From Gracilaria vermiculophylla (taxonomy: Eukaryota; Rhodophyta; Florideophyceae; Gracilariales; Gracilariaceae), in contig JAHNZQ020000004.1 in NCBI GenBank assembly GCA_019155205.2, forward strand, positions 4,628,131-4,692,130: 64,000 bases of DNA, given 5' to 3'. Each line of letters starts with the position of its first letter. The stretch's first letter is position 1. The notes under the pieces were generated by a model. The model searched no databases. It was not told the origin of the DNA and saw nothing but the letters and a program-made list of their open reading frames with translations. Position numbers and translations under genes: made by a program. This document shows positions 39,817-50,744 of this stretch, one piece after another.

Positions 39817-40533
39817 AGTTTAGAACGCCATGAACACTGCATATGACCTGATCGTAGGTGTTGGTACGAATAGAAAGCCTCAAAAACGCGGGACGGAATC
39901 TGTGAGGTGATACTGGACACACTGAGCTCCTAATCATTGATGTTTGTAAATGCAAGGGAAAGCACTGTTACCGACCACTCCTTCCAGTTTCCCCTCATAT
40001 TGCGCCTCCTTCAACTTCATGACCTAAAAAAATCCGATGGAGTGAGACCGCTGCTGAGCACAATGCAAGCCGTGGTACGTTAAACACTGATGGTATGGTT
40101 GCACGGAAAGAAATGAATGAAGTCTACGCAGTCTCGCGCGCGTGGTCGTAAGAGTAACGCTTATAGATCCATTTATCTTTCCTGTAATCTTTAGATACGG
40201 TAAGTGCGGAAGAACAAATCTCTTCCACTTGGCGAGCTGCGGTCATGTGAGCAACGTATCCTTTAGATCCGTGATTGCCCGTTAAATGAGAGCATATGAT
40301 TCAAAGTTGGACTTCAAAAACTAACGCCTCTTGTGACAGAGGGAGGAGTCCTGTCCTCGACTTTACTCTTTCAAAATGGATGCACGCATTTGCACAAGAT
40401 CCAAGCGTCACACGTTTATACCAGAGGCGCGAGGTGGATTGAACCTTGCAAACAGCAGGACCAAAACAGGAGCTTTCCGTGACATAGTGACAATCACCTA
40501 TTGACAAAATATTGCTAAAGAGCTTTTTATCAC
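39817..40533. other. Tail-to-tail spacer
   Basis: A 717-bp region between the convergent helicase and gapA genes. No gene or clear tRNA is seen. Confidence 0.45.
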
Positions 40534-41942
40534 TTACTTCCACTGGGACGCCATGACTTCGCCGAGGTCGACAACACGCTGAGAGTATCCCCATTCGTTA
40601 TCATACCAGGCGACAACCTTGATCATATCATCACCCATAACCATGGTGAGAGAGGAGTCAATGATGGTGGACTCGTCAGTTCCTCTGTAGTCACACGACA
40701 CAAGGGGCTCATCAGAGTACTTGATGATACCCTTCATCGGTCCGTTGGCAGCCTTGAGGAGCGCTCCATTAACCTCCTCCTTGAAGGTCTTCTTGTTCAC
40801 TTGCATGACAACGTCACAGACGGAGACATTAGGGGTGGGCACGCGAAGGGCAATACCGTTAAGCTTTCCGGCAAGAGTGGGGACAACGAGGGCAACAGCC
40901 TTCGCGGCACCGGTGGTGGTCGGCACGATGTTAAGGGCGGCCGAGCGAGCACGGCGGAGATCACGATGGCCGGCATCCAAAAGTCTCTGGTCCCCAGTGT
41001 AAGAGTGAGTGGTAGTCATCATTCCACGGACAACACCGAATTCCTCATCGAGCACCTTCATGAACGGAGCCATGCAGTTAGTGGTGCATGAGGCGTTTGA
41101 CACAATGTCGTACTTGTCATGGGAGTACAGGTTGTCGTTGACACCGACCACGAAAGTACCAACACCGTCGCCCTTCCCGGGAGCGGTGATAAGGACCTTC
41201 TTTGCGCCAGCTTGGATGTGCTTCCCCGCTCCGACAGCATCAACAAAAACACCGGTGGCTTCGACGACTATGTCAATTTCGAGCTCTTTCCAAGGCAATT
41301 CGAGGGGGTTACGGTTGGAAACTATCTTGATGGTCTTTCCATCGACGGTGATGCTATCCTCTCCGGCGGAAACGTTGGAATCAAAGGTACCGAGAATAGA
41401 ATCGTACTTCAAAAGGTGAGAAGCTGTCTTGACGCCAGAAGTGTCATTGATGCAAACGACATCCATGTTTGATTCGGCACGGCCAGCCCAACAGCGGATA
41501 AAGTTACGACCGATACGCCCAAACCCGTTAATGGCGACGCGCACTTTCATGGATGGGGTGCTGGACGAGCGGGCGGGGGCTGCCATGGTGTTGACAGCAT
41601 TGAAGAAAGCATCATTGGCGTCAGAAACGCCGCCAAAGGCAGAGCCTTGTTCGGCGGTCTGGAGGCGGGCATTGTTATGAACCTTCTTCAATCCAGAGAA
41701 CTGAGCAAAGCTGGAGCGACCCTATGGGAACAACGCATAGTAATTAGACAGTCAGCACACCCGATACGATATGAGCACAGGAGGATCGGGAAACTCGGGA
41801 GGCCAGCACGTGCACCATACTGACCCCAGACGCTGTCCAAAGGGCGATGAAGACTGAGACGTTGATTGAGATAACTTACGCTGCATACGGCGGACTTTGA
41901 TGAGGTGCTGAACACCGAAGACACAGGTGCGACGAAAGCCAT
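40534..41942 (-). CDS. gapA: Plastid glyceraldehyde-3-phosphate dehydrogenase GapA (intron in transit peptide)
   Basis: Calvin-cycle GAPDH, reducing 1,3-bisphosphoglycerate in the plastid. Exon 1 (41880-41942) encodes [20 protein letters not shown] plus S. The intron 41722-41879 (158 nt) starts GTAAGT and ends CCATAG. Exon 2 (40534-41721) resumes [14 protein letters not shown]. The 416-residue precursor has the NAD(P)-binding [13 protein letters not shown], the catalytic cysteine in [12 protein letters not shown], the [19 protein letters not shown] block and the end [18 protein letters not shown]. There is no CP12-like C-terminal extension, so it is GapA rather than GapB. From memory, the transit peptide and intron position match florideophyte GapA genes, which supports placing the organism there. 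Confidence 0.97.
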
Positions 41943-43157
41943 GGCTGGAAGTGAGAGGGTAAATCCAAGGCAAAGGCAATCGAGGGAGTCAAGCCAGGTG
42001 GATTTAGCGACCCTCGGTTAGGAATGCTGAACGTACGGCGATACCCACAGTTAAATGCGTGGGAAGCCGGATCGGAGGTCGATTGGGTGAAGAGGAGCAG
42101 GCACAGAGCTAGCGGTGAGCCACGAATTGTGGCTCTCGATGAGCGGCTCTCAGGCGCTGCGGAGCTCGTGCCCCAACGGGTCTCAGATTGGCGCTCGGGC
42201 GCGATCTGCTCTCGGCGCTGTCTGTTCCGGTGCCGCATTACAGAGTATTCCAGGCATCTGCCTCCCGCACCAGTTTCGTCGCTCAGGCGTTTGATATGTA
42301 TCAGACGTGTACATGCTGTGGGGTGAAGGATGCTGTAAGGTGCGTTGGTGCACATCAGATCCGCTACCGGCCATCGTTCCGCTGATGAACCGACGCTCTG
42401 TGGCATACCCCATTCCCCATTGTGGGGGTAAGGGTTATCTACTTAAGGGACTTGGCCAAGGCACCTTTCGCAGCCCTTGATACTTTCTACAGCAGTGACT
42501 CCGACAGAAACTTTGTTAGAAGGGAATTGTCGTCGTGCTGTAGCATTTTCCACCCTTGTCTCATTTTTCCTTCTCGTATAGTTTGTATTTATTGAGCACA
42601 AGCCCTTGATATGATAATGTAAGCTGAGGTGAAAAGGCTGCAAGCGAAAAAAAGACTCAGCAATATGCCATGATCGTCAAAATTCGGCGAACGTCGTCGT
42701 CATGGGTGGGAGACGAACAGCAATTTTCAGGGGCTAAACCACCGGACCGCCACGCGAATTCCGCGCTTTTGATTCGCTGATCTCCAGAACCCTCGTCACC
42801 GTGCGTCTTGATTGGTTGTCAATGCGCGAGTACAGGACAGACCTTACTCAACATGTCACTGGTGCCAAATCCATGGTATACCACGTGTCCACTGAATTAC
42901 GTGTATTCCGCTTGACGAGCTTTTGGCATCAGAAGTCGAAAAGTTCTCTGCTTTTTCAACTTTTTTGGCGCCAACTCGTTGCCAATAGCAAAGCAAACCG
43001 CTGTGCATCATTGCAAGCCACGAGGGACTGCCGGGACGGAAACAATCTCAATGGCTTTAGGTTCGGCTAAAGTCCGGCACCGCATCATTAAAGAGAGGTA
43101 CATTCCATCCCTTCCAGCCTGCAACCACACCTTGTTCGGCGAAGCGAAAAGAAAGCC
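41943..43157. promoter_or_regulatory. Head-to-head spacer between gapA and the 43158 gene
   Basis: A 1.2-kb region that must hold the gapA promoter (expected to be light-responsive in photosynthetic organisms) and that of the 43158 gene. No specific element can be named. Confidence 0.35.
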
Positions 43158-45566
43158 ATGGGTCAGCGGAGAACATCAAACTTTCGTCAAACTCGCCTGC
43201 AATTTAAGAAGCCTGGCTTGAACCAACAATTACCCTCCTCCCAACCCTCTCAAACGCCGCTAAAACCCCTCCCTCGACCGACGGCGCCCCCTGTATTCCG
43301 CAATTCAACGCCAAGGAAGAGGCGCCGCACTGAGATACCTGCAATTGATGACGAATTGTGGGATATGGGAAGACGCATAGCTGAAGGCGATACTCTACAT
43401 CCGAAGAAGAGCGTTATGGAGGAATGTAATACACATGAAAACAACGCGGCTTCAGCCAGTGATGACGATTTTGAGCCTGAGAGCGTCATTTCGCAAGTTG
43501 CGCGTCAGAGGCCCCAATTGCTCACACCGCCCTCTCGAATGCGCAACGACCGCTCATCGATGACCAAAAGTTCGGCGAACAGAAAAAAGAAGAACAAGAA
43601 AGCCTTTGCTTATACCACATCTTCGCAGAAACGCGATTCAATGCATTTGACGAATCCAAAACCGTCTACGGGTTCCTTCCTGGATTCAAGTTCTTCAGAA
43701 GAGGATGTAGAGCACGTTGTGTTTGAAGGAGAAAAGAGTGAACTTTCGGACACTGACGAAGATACACCCATTGCTTCGCTACGGAGAAAGAAACCCGCTC
43801 AAGAGAAGAACTCAAGGGCTTCCTTAACGGATTATCCTAGGGCAAATGCGAAGCGAAACAAAAAGTCTCCTGTTCGAGAAGAAACGAGCGTTAGAAAGCC
43901 ACCGGTAACGCCAGTCCTCATAAATCTGTCACAGTCAAACGCTGCCAAAAAGCCTCAGACAAGTCTAGGACAGATCGAACATGTCCGAGAATTTCATCGG
44001 GATTTCGGTGTTGCAAATAAGCAGATGTTGACGGAACCGGTGACAGCTCCCAAGCGTGCGTGTGATTTACCTCAGCTTTTCGCGTGCGACAGTGATGATT
44101 CAATAGATTTACCGATCAAGAGGCGCTCTCATCAGAAGAGGATGCGCAGAATTCGTCGCGTCGCAGATTCTTCTGACGAAGATATACGCGCGAGTGAAGA
44201 CCGGGAGAACCCAAGACAGCCCTCGACGCGCGTGAGAGAAGCACCCAAAGAAAGCGAAGATATTGTCGAGCCACATTTGTTTCCTGAGAGCAACTCGCAG
44301 AATGAAGGCCCATGTGAAATGAACCACGACTCGCGAGTCATCGACGTTGACAAGGAATGTCCAATAGGAGAACCGAAGAGAAAGCCCTCGACTCGAAGTT
44401 CTTTATCTTCTGATGAACACGGTCTGCCAGATATATTTGTCTCGAAGCATCCATTTCACTCGGGTAATGAATCAGGAACGAGTCCTGTTCGTAGTAGGAC
44501 TAGGCGAAGATTATCATTCACAGGCTCGCAAGACAACGAGATCACTCCCCCTTCGACTCCCTCTCCACCATCCACGCGAAAACGGAGATTTTTGTCCAAA
44601 CTTGTCACTACTTCGAGTGACGAGGATGATGATCCTGTTGCAGATCCGCTCAAAAATTTGAAGGAATGTGATAAATCAGTAAAGTGTGGAAAGCACCAGG
44701 GACTTGATGGAGAATCCGAATGGTATCATGAACGCAGGATTGATATGTTCTCTAGTTCTGGGGAAGAAGCTGTAGAATGTATCGATGACGCAAGTCTCAG
44801 AAAAATTAATGCTACCCACTCTAAGAAAAGAGTGTCTGCCTCAAAACCAGGAACACGGTCAGACCGCTTCAAACTCTCTTCGAATCTCAGGGATCCATTG
44901 TTAGAAGTTTCGGAAGAGTTAGTAGACGTTGATGAATCTGGCAGATCACCAACGTCAAAAGGGAATGCAAGTGCTGGCGTCAAAATCACCAATCAAGACA
45001 ATAATGAAGTTATCGACTTAGTCGATGATGATGACGACGACTTTGAAGACATTTCTTTCATTAAGGATCAGAAGGATCGCATATTATCGTCCAATGACTG
45101 TATTGAAGGGGACATAAGTGTTCAACGAAATGGGCCACCGGCATGTAACATAGATGATTCGAAGCCACCACCTTTCAATTTGTATGTACTTTGCAACGAA
45201 GGGGAGTCTATCATTGAGATGAGAGATAGGCTTGGTGAAGACGCGTTGATGGACAGAGTAATGCAAGCTCGCAATGATGGTAGAGAAATCGTCGGTGGCG
45301 ATCAGCTTGGTTTAACCACGAGTTTTAACAAAGCTGTTTTTTCTCTCTTTTCAAAAACCGTTGTTGGAGACACGGGTTCAAGGAAAAACAAGACTGCATC
45401 AGTCACTGATAAGGCACTTCGTGGCGAATTCAAATTCAACTACCGAGGGAAAGGACGGGATCAAAGACAAAGAGGCGGCGACTCTCGTAAAAGAGGTTCA
45501 TCTCAACCTGGTAAGCGCACAAGTTATAGAAACCGTTTGTCGAGTCTAGGACATCGGAGACGGTAA
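43158..45566 (+). CDS. Large disordered nuclear protein with SUMO-interaction-like motif
   Basis: An 802-residue frame beginning with an ATG in the strong context GCCATGGG. Almost all of it is polar and disordered, with basic clusters (TPRKRRRTEIPA at about residue 52, NRKKKNKKAF, KRRSHQKRMRRIRR) alternating with Ser-Asp/Glu clusters (SSSEEDVEHV, SSDEDIRASED, TTSSDEDDDP) that look like CK2 sites. An excellent SUMO-interaction motif lies near residue 618 (NEVIDLVDDDDDDFEDI). The only fold-like part is a segment at about 675-735 (FNLYVLCNEGESIIEMRDRL and FNKAVFSLFSKTVV), followed by an Arg/Gly-rich tail. I do not recognise the family; a chromatin or DNA-repair scaffold is plausible. It diverges from gapA. 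Confidence 0.75.
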   Translation: MGQRRTSNFRQTRLQFKKPGLNQQLPSSQPSQTPLKPLPRPTAPPVFRNSTPRKRRRTEIPAIDDELWDMGRRIAEGDTLHPKKSVMEECNTHENNAASASDDDFEPESVISQVARQRPQLLTPPSRMRNDRSSMTKSSANRKKKNKKAFAYTTSSQKRDSMHLTNPKPSTGSFLDSSSSEEDVEHVVFEGEKSELSDTDEDTPIASLRRKKPAQEKNSRASLTDYPRANAKRNKKSPVREETSVRKPPVTPVLINLSQSNAAKKPQTSLGQIEHVREFHRDFGVANKQMLTEPVTAPKRACDLPQLFACDSDDSIDLPIKRRSHQKRMRRIRRVADSSDEDIRASEDRENPRQPSTRVREAPKESEDIVEPHLFPESNSQNEGPCEMNHDSRVIDVDKECPIGEPKRKPSTRSSLSSDEHGLPDIFVSKHPFHSGNESGTSPVRSRTRRRLSFTGSQDNEITPPSTPSPPSTRKRRFLSKLVTTSSDEDDDPVADPLKNLKECDKSVKCGKHQGLDGESEWYHERRIDMFSSSGEEAVECIDDASLRKINATHSKKRVSASKPGTRSDRFKLSSNLRDPLLEVSEELVDVDESGRSPTSKGNASAGVKITNQDNNEVIDLVDDDDDDFEDISFIKDQKDRILSSNDCIEGDISVQRNGPPACNIDDSKPPPFNLYVLCNEGESIIEMRDRLGEDALMDRVMQARNDGREIVGGDQLGLTTSFNKAVFSLFSKTVVGDTGSRKNKTASVTDKALRGEFKFNYRGKGRDQRQRGGDSRKRGSSQPGKRTSYRNRLSSLGHRRR

Positions 45567-47376
45567 ATGTGTTCTGCGTATTAGACGATTACAAACGGCA
45601 TCGCAAGTTAGTACTCTTAGCACGTGACACACTCACGTCTATTTTATCAGTGAATGTTTAAAGTTTCTCTCAAAGTGCTAAAAGGAATAACATGCGCATG
45701 AACAGTGGTCGTATTTGTACTTTATGTGCCGCGACGTGCAACATTCCTTTAATGTTGACGTCTGGCAGCAGTCTGCACTGAAGGTAAAAACACTGCACAG
45801 CAAACAGCGCACTATCTTTGGGAATCCCGCCATTTTGACGATTACAATATAATGTTTCATGACAAAGACCACGCATTGAGATGTTGCGTGTTCTGTAGAC
45901 GGAAATCAGTGGGCTCTGATAATCGGCTGTTTAAACACGCATAAGCGGATGCCACGTGAATCTCTCAAAACGTACACCCCGGCGGTTTCGATGCGGCAGC
46001 AGACCACCGGGACCCACTGCTTTCTGAAACCAGCTCCGGGGTGAGTCCGACAAATTGCACGTTCGCACCGTGATTTTCTTTCTTGGAAGACTGTATCTGG
46101 GTTCCTAGTATCGAGAAACGAAAACCAACACTGTTAATTTTCGAACCTGGACCCATTTTATGCCTTCCGTTATTGACAAGCCGAGAATTGCCATCGTTCG
46201 TCCATTAAAAAGACAGACCGCCTTAACCGTCTTGAAGTTACGGCGATTGATACAGAAGCGATTTTAATTTTGAGTTGATACTGTTTTAACAGACGGGCAC
46301 TCCGTCTTTGGTCCCGTTCTTTCTCTCCGTATCTGAAAAAACGCCCCATGAAGTGCATTTTTTGATGATCGAGGCGGTATTGTTCTTTCCTGACTGAATT
46401 CCTTTGACGGAGGGTTAGTTAAGTTTATGACGGCACCTTCTCTCTCTCAGATCTGCATAAAAGGCTGATTAGACAAAATAGTGATCTCGAATCAGTGCCT
46501 TTCTTTTTGTTCTTTACCTTTCATATTCCGGTGATCGTTGGGCCATTCTCAGAAGAGTGACTGTTAGATGTTTTTCGGGGATTTAGTTGACACCCTTTGA
46601 CAGTTGGTGAACTTCCTTTTGAATCTTGCCCAAGAATATTGACAGAGGTGAAAGCAGGCTCTCATTAGGCAGATTTCTTCGACAGAAAACTCGTCGAATA
46701 GGAAGATGATCGATAAAACATTATCGAAATTCTCCTTTGGCAGAACTCGCTATGGTTTTAGAGGACCCTCGGTGGCCATGAAGAGTGTATACTGCAGTCG
46801 TTGACGAAATAATATGACTAAGATGTCTTCTGATGGGAACGCGTAACCGCTTAGGTTTATGGTTGTTCAAGTTGACAAAATGAATTCGAAAACCCAGGAT
46901 TGTCGACCAAGAAAATGTCGCACCGAGATCGGATTGAAACCAACGTACCACCATAAGTGTCTCTTCTGCGATCTATGTAGGTGTACCAATTCAGCGCTCT
47001 CGCGCATTGAACCCTCTGGTCACGAAAGGCCAAGGCTTCCTCTTCATATTTATTTTTGGTTTTTGGTGAAGCCACTCTTCAAGATGTATCGGGTCATTTA
47101 TAAAGTTGTAGACTATAACATCATCGATTATCCGGCAGACAGAAAGCCAACCTGCAAATGTACATTCACTCGTCTCTCCTGCAGCTCTTCATCGAAAGGA
47201 TGCTTCTCTGCGTGAGGCATTTCCTCAATTGCTGATTTCCGGACAAAAGGGAGGAGGTGTTGGTAGAGAGAGCGAGTTAAATTGTTTTGAGAGCGATGAG
47301 AAGAAGTTAGGTACGGCTTCACTCAGGTTTCACGCACTGAGTGCAAGCCTTCTCGAGAGTTTTTACAGTTCATGCG
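45567..47376. other. Tail-to-tail spacer of 1.8 kb
   Basis: No supported gene. This is the longest convergent spacer in the alternating block; the 3' UTRs would occupy only its edges. No repeat or RNA gene stands out. Confidence 0.45.
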
Positions 47377-48684
47377 TCAGCAAAACTTCGTCTGGCCCTG
47401 CTTTCGTTTGGCAACACTAGCCGAGGGGCGGTTGATTCCAGGACGCTTTGGAACAAAGAAAGACAGGGTGCAACTCGGATTCATAGATGTCTTAGCCGCC
47501 GGACGGCGCACTGCAGGTGGCCTGTTCACAGCGGACGGAAGACGAAGAGCTTCCGGGAACGGGCTGTCCTGAGAGTTACGACTATCACTTTTGTGTGATT
47601 GGGATTTGCGTCGCTTTGTAACCTTGGAGTCGTCAACATATGAAACGCTCCGCTTTCTTTCCATCGCCTTCGTTTTGACATCCAGCGCGTGACGAAGCCT
47701 TTCAAGTCGCCGCTCTTTATCTTTGACTTCTTCAAGCTTCGATTCAAAATCTTTGGCCTTCTCTTCGACTTCCTTTTTTTCGGCTTTCAACTTCTCTTCA
47801 CGTATATTGAGATCACTACTTTTTTTAGCCACATCCATCATACTCCGGTTATACTGTTCTTGACTTGCTTCTAACTTTTCTTCTCTCACAGCAATACTTG
47901 AGATCATATTTTGAACTTTTTCACGTTCCTCCTTCAGCTTTACGACATGCGAAAGGTATTCTAACCTCGATTTCTCGGTTTCGCTTCTTATTCGCTCCAC
48001 TTCTTTCTTCGCTTTTCTCTTGACGGCATCTGCAGAGTTGCGAAACACTTTCTTTTCTTTCAGGAGATGGTCAAAAGACTTGAGCGTTTCGGCCAAAACA
48101 TGGTCTAGCTTACTTCTTTGCTCCTCAGACTTCTGCATGGTGAGATCAAGCTCATCAGTTTCTGCGCTATCTGAAGCTTTCGTAGTCGGAGCCTCAGGTA
48201 GGCCCGTCCTCAGCACTATGAGCTCTCCCAATAGCACATTTTCTCGACAAACAGGACATGCAATCGTGTTCCGACCTCGATATTCTTTTAGTTGGTGCAT
48301 ACAAGCAACGTGAAGGACATGTCCACACATTGTAGTGCAAGACAAATTAGAATAGAGTGGGTCGCGACAGATAACACATTCAGATACAGCTGAGTTCGTA
48401 GTTTCCGGGACAGAAGCTGCAACTCGTTCCGCAACCCTTTGCTGAATAAGAACTCGAATCTGTGACATGGCTTTAGACATCTCCAAAATCATGCTTTCAA
48501 TAGTGAGTGGGAGGGCAGTATTTGGCTGCAGCGGTACTTTGTAGGAGGTTTCATCAGAGCTACCAAGCTCAGAGTCTATCTCTTCGGGTTCATCTCGAAA
48601 CCTTGTGACAGAATCACGATAGCCTTCGGGGCGTTCAAAGTGAGCAACTTGTTGAAGAGCAGCTGTAAAACGATTTACAACCAT
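47377..48684 (-). CDS. RING-H2 / coiled-coil E3 ligase, TRAIP-like
   Basis: A 435-residue protein from the ATG at 48684. A RING-H2 domain lies at about residues 103-146 (CVICRDPL ... CTTMCGHVLHVACMHQL ... CPVCRENV). It is followed by a long coiled coil (about 180-350: KRKAKKEVERIRSETEKSRL, SSDLNIREEKLKAEKKEVEE, KERRLERLRHALD), a basic segment (VTKRRKSQSHK) and a Pro/Arg-rich tail. RING plus coiled coil plus basic tail resembles TRAIP/NOPO, a replisome E3 that triggers crosslink repair, but in TRAIP the RING is at the extreme N-terminus, whereas here 100 residues precede it, and I see no canonical C-terminal PIP box. The TRAIP assignment is therefore tentative; the E3 call is firm. It diverges from the TGT gene. 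Confidence 0.75.
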   Translation of the reverse strand: MVVNRFTAALQQVAHFERPEGYRDSVTRFRDEPEEIDSELGSSDETSYKVPLQPNTALPLTIESMILEMSKAMSQIRVLIQQRVAERVAASVPETTNSAVSECVICRDPLYSNLSCTTMCGHVLHVACMHQLKEYRGRNTIACPVCRENVLLGELIVLRTGLPEAPTTKASDSAETDELDLTMQKSEEQRSKLDHVLAETLKSFDHLLKEKKVFRNSADAVKRKAKKEVERIRSETEKSRLEYLSHVVKLKEEREKVQNMISSIAVREEKLEASQEQYNRSMMDVAKKSSDLNIREEKLKAEKKEVEEKAKDFESKLEEVKDKERRLERLRHALDVKTKAMERKRSVSYVDDSKVTKRRKSQSHKSDSRNSQDSPFPEALRLPSAVNRPPAVRRPAAKTSMNPSCTLSFFVPKRPGINRPSASVAKRKQGQTKFC

Positions 48685-49462
48685 CTTCGACAGTTGCAAA
48701 TAAAGCTCTGATGAAGACGAAATCCAATGGCTCTATGGCTCTCTCTGGTTCTTCTGATTCGGCGCGTCGTTGCGGTAAACTGCGGCCTTGTGTCCCCTAT
48801 GGGACAGGTTTGTTCAGATGGTCAATGACCTGTAACAATGATGATACCTCTGCTCCTCAAGATATACCTGCGTATCGAGCGAGCCCGACATTGACTTCGG
48901 TATTTCGACGAAAGAGGTAGGAAATGAACTCCGGGTGCAAAAAGCCGTGAAACGGGGGTTTTGCGTCCTAAGCCTATGCGTCCATATTGGCGTTAGGGAA
49001 GCGATTGCCGACTTTTGGAAAGGCAATTGGGCGCCCGTGGTGCAACATTGGGCCACAGCGGTTAGCGGTTTCATACACTATTTCTGTTCCGCCAGAGCGC
49101 GCCAAAATTCGGAGGCCGGAGGCAGATCAAATTCATGTTATTGGACGTCCAATACAGTAAATACACGTGTACGACACGTCCAGTGTAGGCAATCATTGCA
49201 GAACCTCGATCAGATCAGGTGATGATCATTGGCGTAATCTCCTAACACCGGATTACGAACGCGGAAAGAATAAACATTTTGTAATAATAAAACATATCAA
49301 TCCAGAAGTGAATCATCGACACAGATTGAGAAGTAGGAGGGGTTGACGGTGGTTCACATCGTTTAGACATTTTCCGCGATCGGTACAAGGCGAAGAAGAC
49401 TCGGATATTGAATCGGAGTTGCTCCATGCATCCTTTCCGTCGGCAAAAATCTATTCCCGGCC
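48685..49462. other. Head-to-head spacer
   Basis: A 778-bp region between the RING gene and the TGT gene; no gene is seen. Confidence 0.4.
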
Positions 49463-50743
49463 ATGATCAGAGCTTTAACAAAGACAGTGAGGCGACAATG
49501 TTCAAATTCTGCCCCAATCCCAGTCCCAAAGACGCCCGTTAAGCGTCATCGAAAACCGCCGGTGGTTGATCCCTACACCCCCCCGCCTCCTCCCGAGTCT
49601 TTTCCAATTGTTGAGCCTCTTGAATGCTTTAAATATGAGCTTGTCCATCAGTCGACCCGCTCTGCCGCGCGTGTGGGTCGCATTCATACTGCCCATGGAA
49701 TTATAGATACTCCTGGTTTCGTAGCAGTTGCCACAAATGCAGCCCTAAAAGCCGTCGATCATCGTCCGTTACAAGACCTACTTCAGCTAATCTTTTGCAA
49801 CACATATCATCTTCTCCTGCATCCTGGTCCAGAAGTCATCAAAGAGGCAGGGGGACTACATAAATTTATGCAGCGTGACCGACCCATCATTACAGATTCT
49901 GGAGGGTTTCAAGTATTCAGTCTTGCCCACGGAAGCGTTTCCGATGAACTCAACATGAAGAGATCGAAAGCACGAGATACGTCGCTTCTCCTCAAGACTG
50001 ACGAGAATGGGGCAACTTTTCGATCCTATAGAGACGGCCGACGAATTACACTCACTCCCGAATCTAGTGTTGACGCTCAAAAAGCATATGGATCGGATAT
50101 TATAGTTCCACTAGATGAACTTCCGCCCTACCACATCGAAAAAGAGCAACTCCATAGATCTGTATTACTTTCTCATAGATGGGAGGCCCGTTCTTTAAGG
50201 AGGCATTTAGAAGACCGAAAAAATCAAGCAATGTACGCGGTAGTACACGGCGGGATTGATCAACAGTTGCGTCAGATGTCTGCCGACTATTTGACGAGTC
50301 TACCCTTTGACGGGTATGCAATAGGTGGCAGCCTCGGAAAAGATCGCTTCGAATTGTTCGATTTGCTTCGTTTTGTAGTGCCTCTGCTTCCAAAAGACAA
50401 ACCGAATCACCTTTTGGGCATAGCTGATGTCGACAGCATTCAGGGAGCTGTCCCATTCGGCGTTGATACTTTTGACTCGTGCTTCCCAACTCGCCTCGGA
50501 CGCCATGGCACTTTGTTTACAAAACGTTTTGGCCGTGTTCAAATACGGCAAGGTAAATGGCGAAACGTGTTCGAACCACCGGATTGGGAGGGAGGTCTAC
50601 AAGGTCACACTTTAGCTTATCTGCATCACCTCTTCAAAGCGCACGAACCAATTGCCGCTACTTTTCTTACGTTGCACAACCTTCTTTTCATGTCAGAGTA
50701 CATGGAATCAATCCGTTGCAAAATATTGAACGATGAAATATGA
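49463..50743 (+). CDS. tgt: Queuine/preQ1 tRNA-ribosyltransferase with degenerate zinc site
   Basis: tRNA-guanine transglycosylase exchanges G34 for a 7-deazaguanine in tRNAs with GUN anticodons. The 426-residue protein has an N-terminal extension of about 50 basic/Pro-rich residues that may target an organelle. Core motifs are present: CNTYHLLLHPG, the general acid/base aspartate at about 145 in ITDSGGFQVF, ESSVDAQKAYGSDI, VVHGGID, AIGGSLG, and the nucleophile aspartate at about 338 in FDSCFPTRLGRHG. The zinc-binding CxCxxC, expected just before HTLAYLHHLF, is replaced by DWEGGL (Asp 374, Glu 376, Leu 379), although the distal His (TLHNL, about 405) remains. The enzyme may therefore fold without zinc or be altered. 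Its stop codon is 1 nt from that of AAR2. Confidence 0.92.
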   Translation: MIRALTKTVRRQCSNSAPIPVPKTPVKRHRKPPVVDPYTPPPPPESFPIVEPLECFKYELVHQSTRSAARVGRIHTAHGIIDTPGFVAVATNAALKAVDHRPLQDLLQLIFCNTYHLLLHPGPEVIKEAGGLHKFMQRDRPIITDSGGFQVFSLAHGSVSDELNMKRSKARDTSLLLKTDENGATFRSYRDGRRITLTPESSVDAQKAYGSDIIVPLDELPPYHIEKEQLHRSVLLSHRWEARSLRRHLEDRKNQAMYAVVHGGIDQQLRQMSADYLTSLPFDGYAIGGSLGKDRFELFDLLRFVVPLLPKDKPNHLLGIADVDSIQGAVPFGVDTFDSCFPTRLGRHGTLFTKRFGRVQIRQGKWRNVFEPPDWEGGLQGHTLAYLHHLFKAHEPIAATFLTLHNLLFMSEYMESIRCKILNDEI

Positions 50744-50744
50744 A

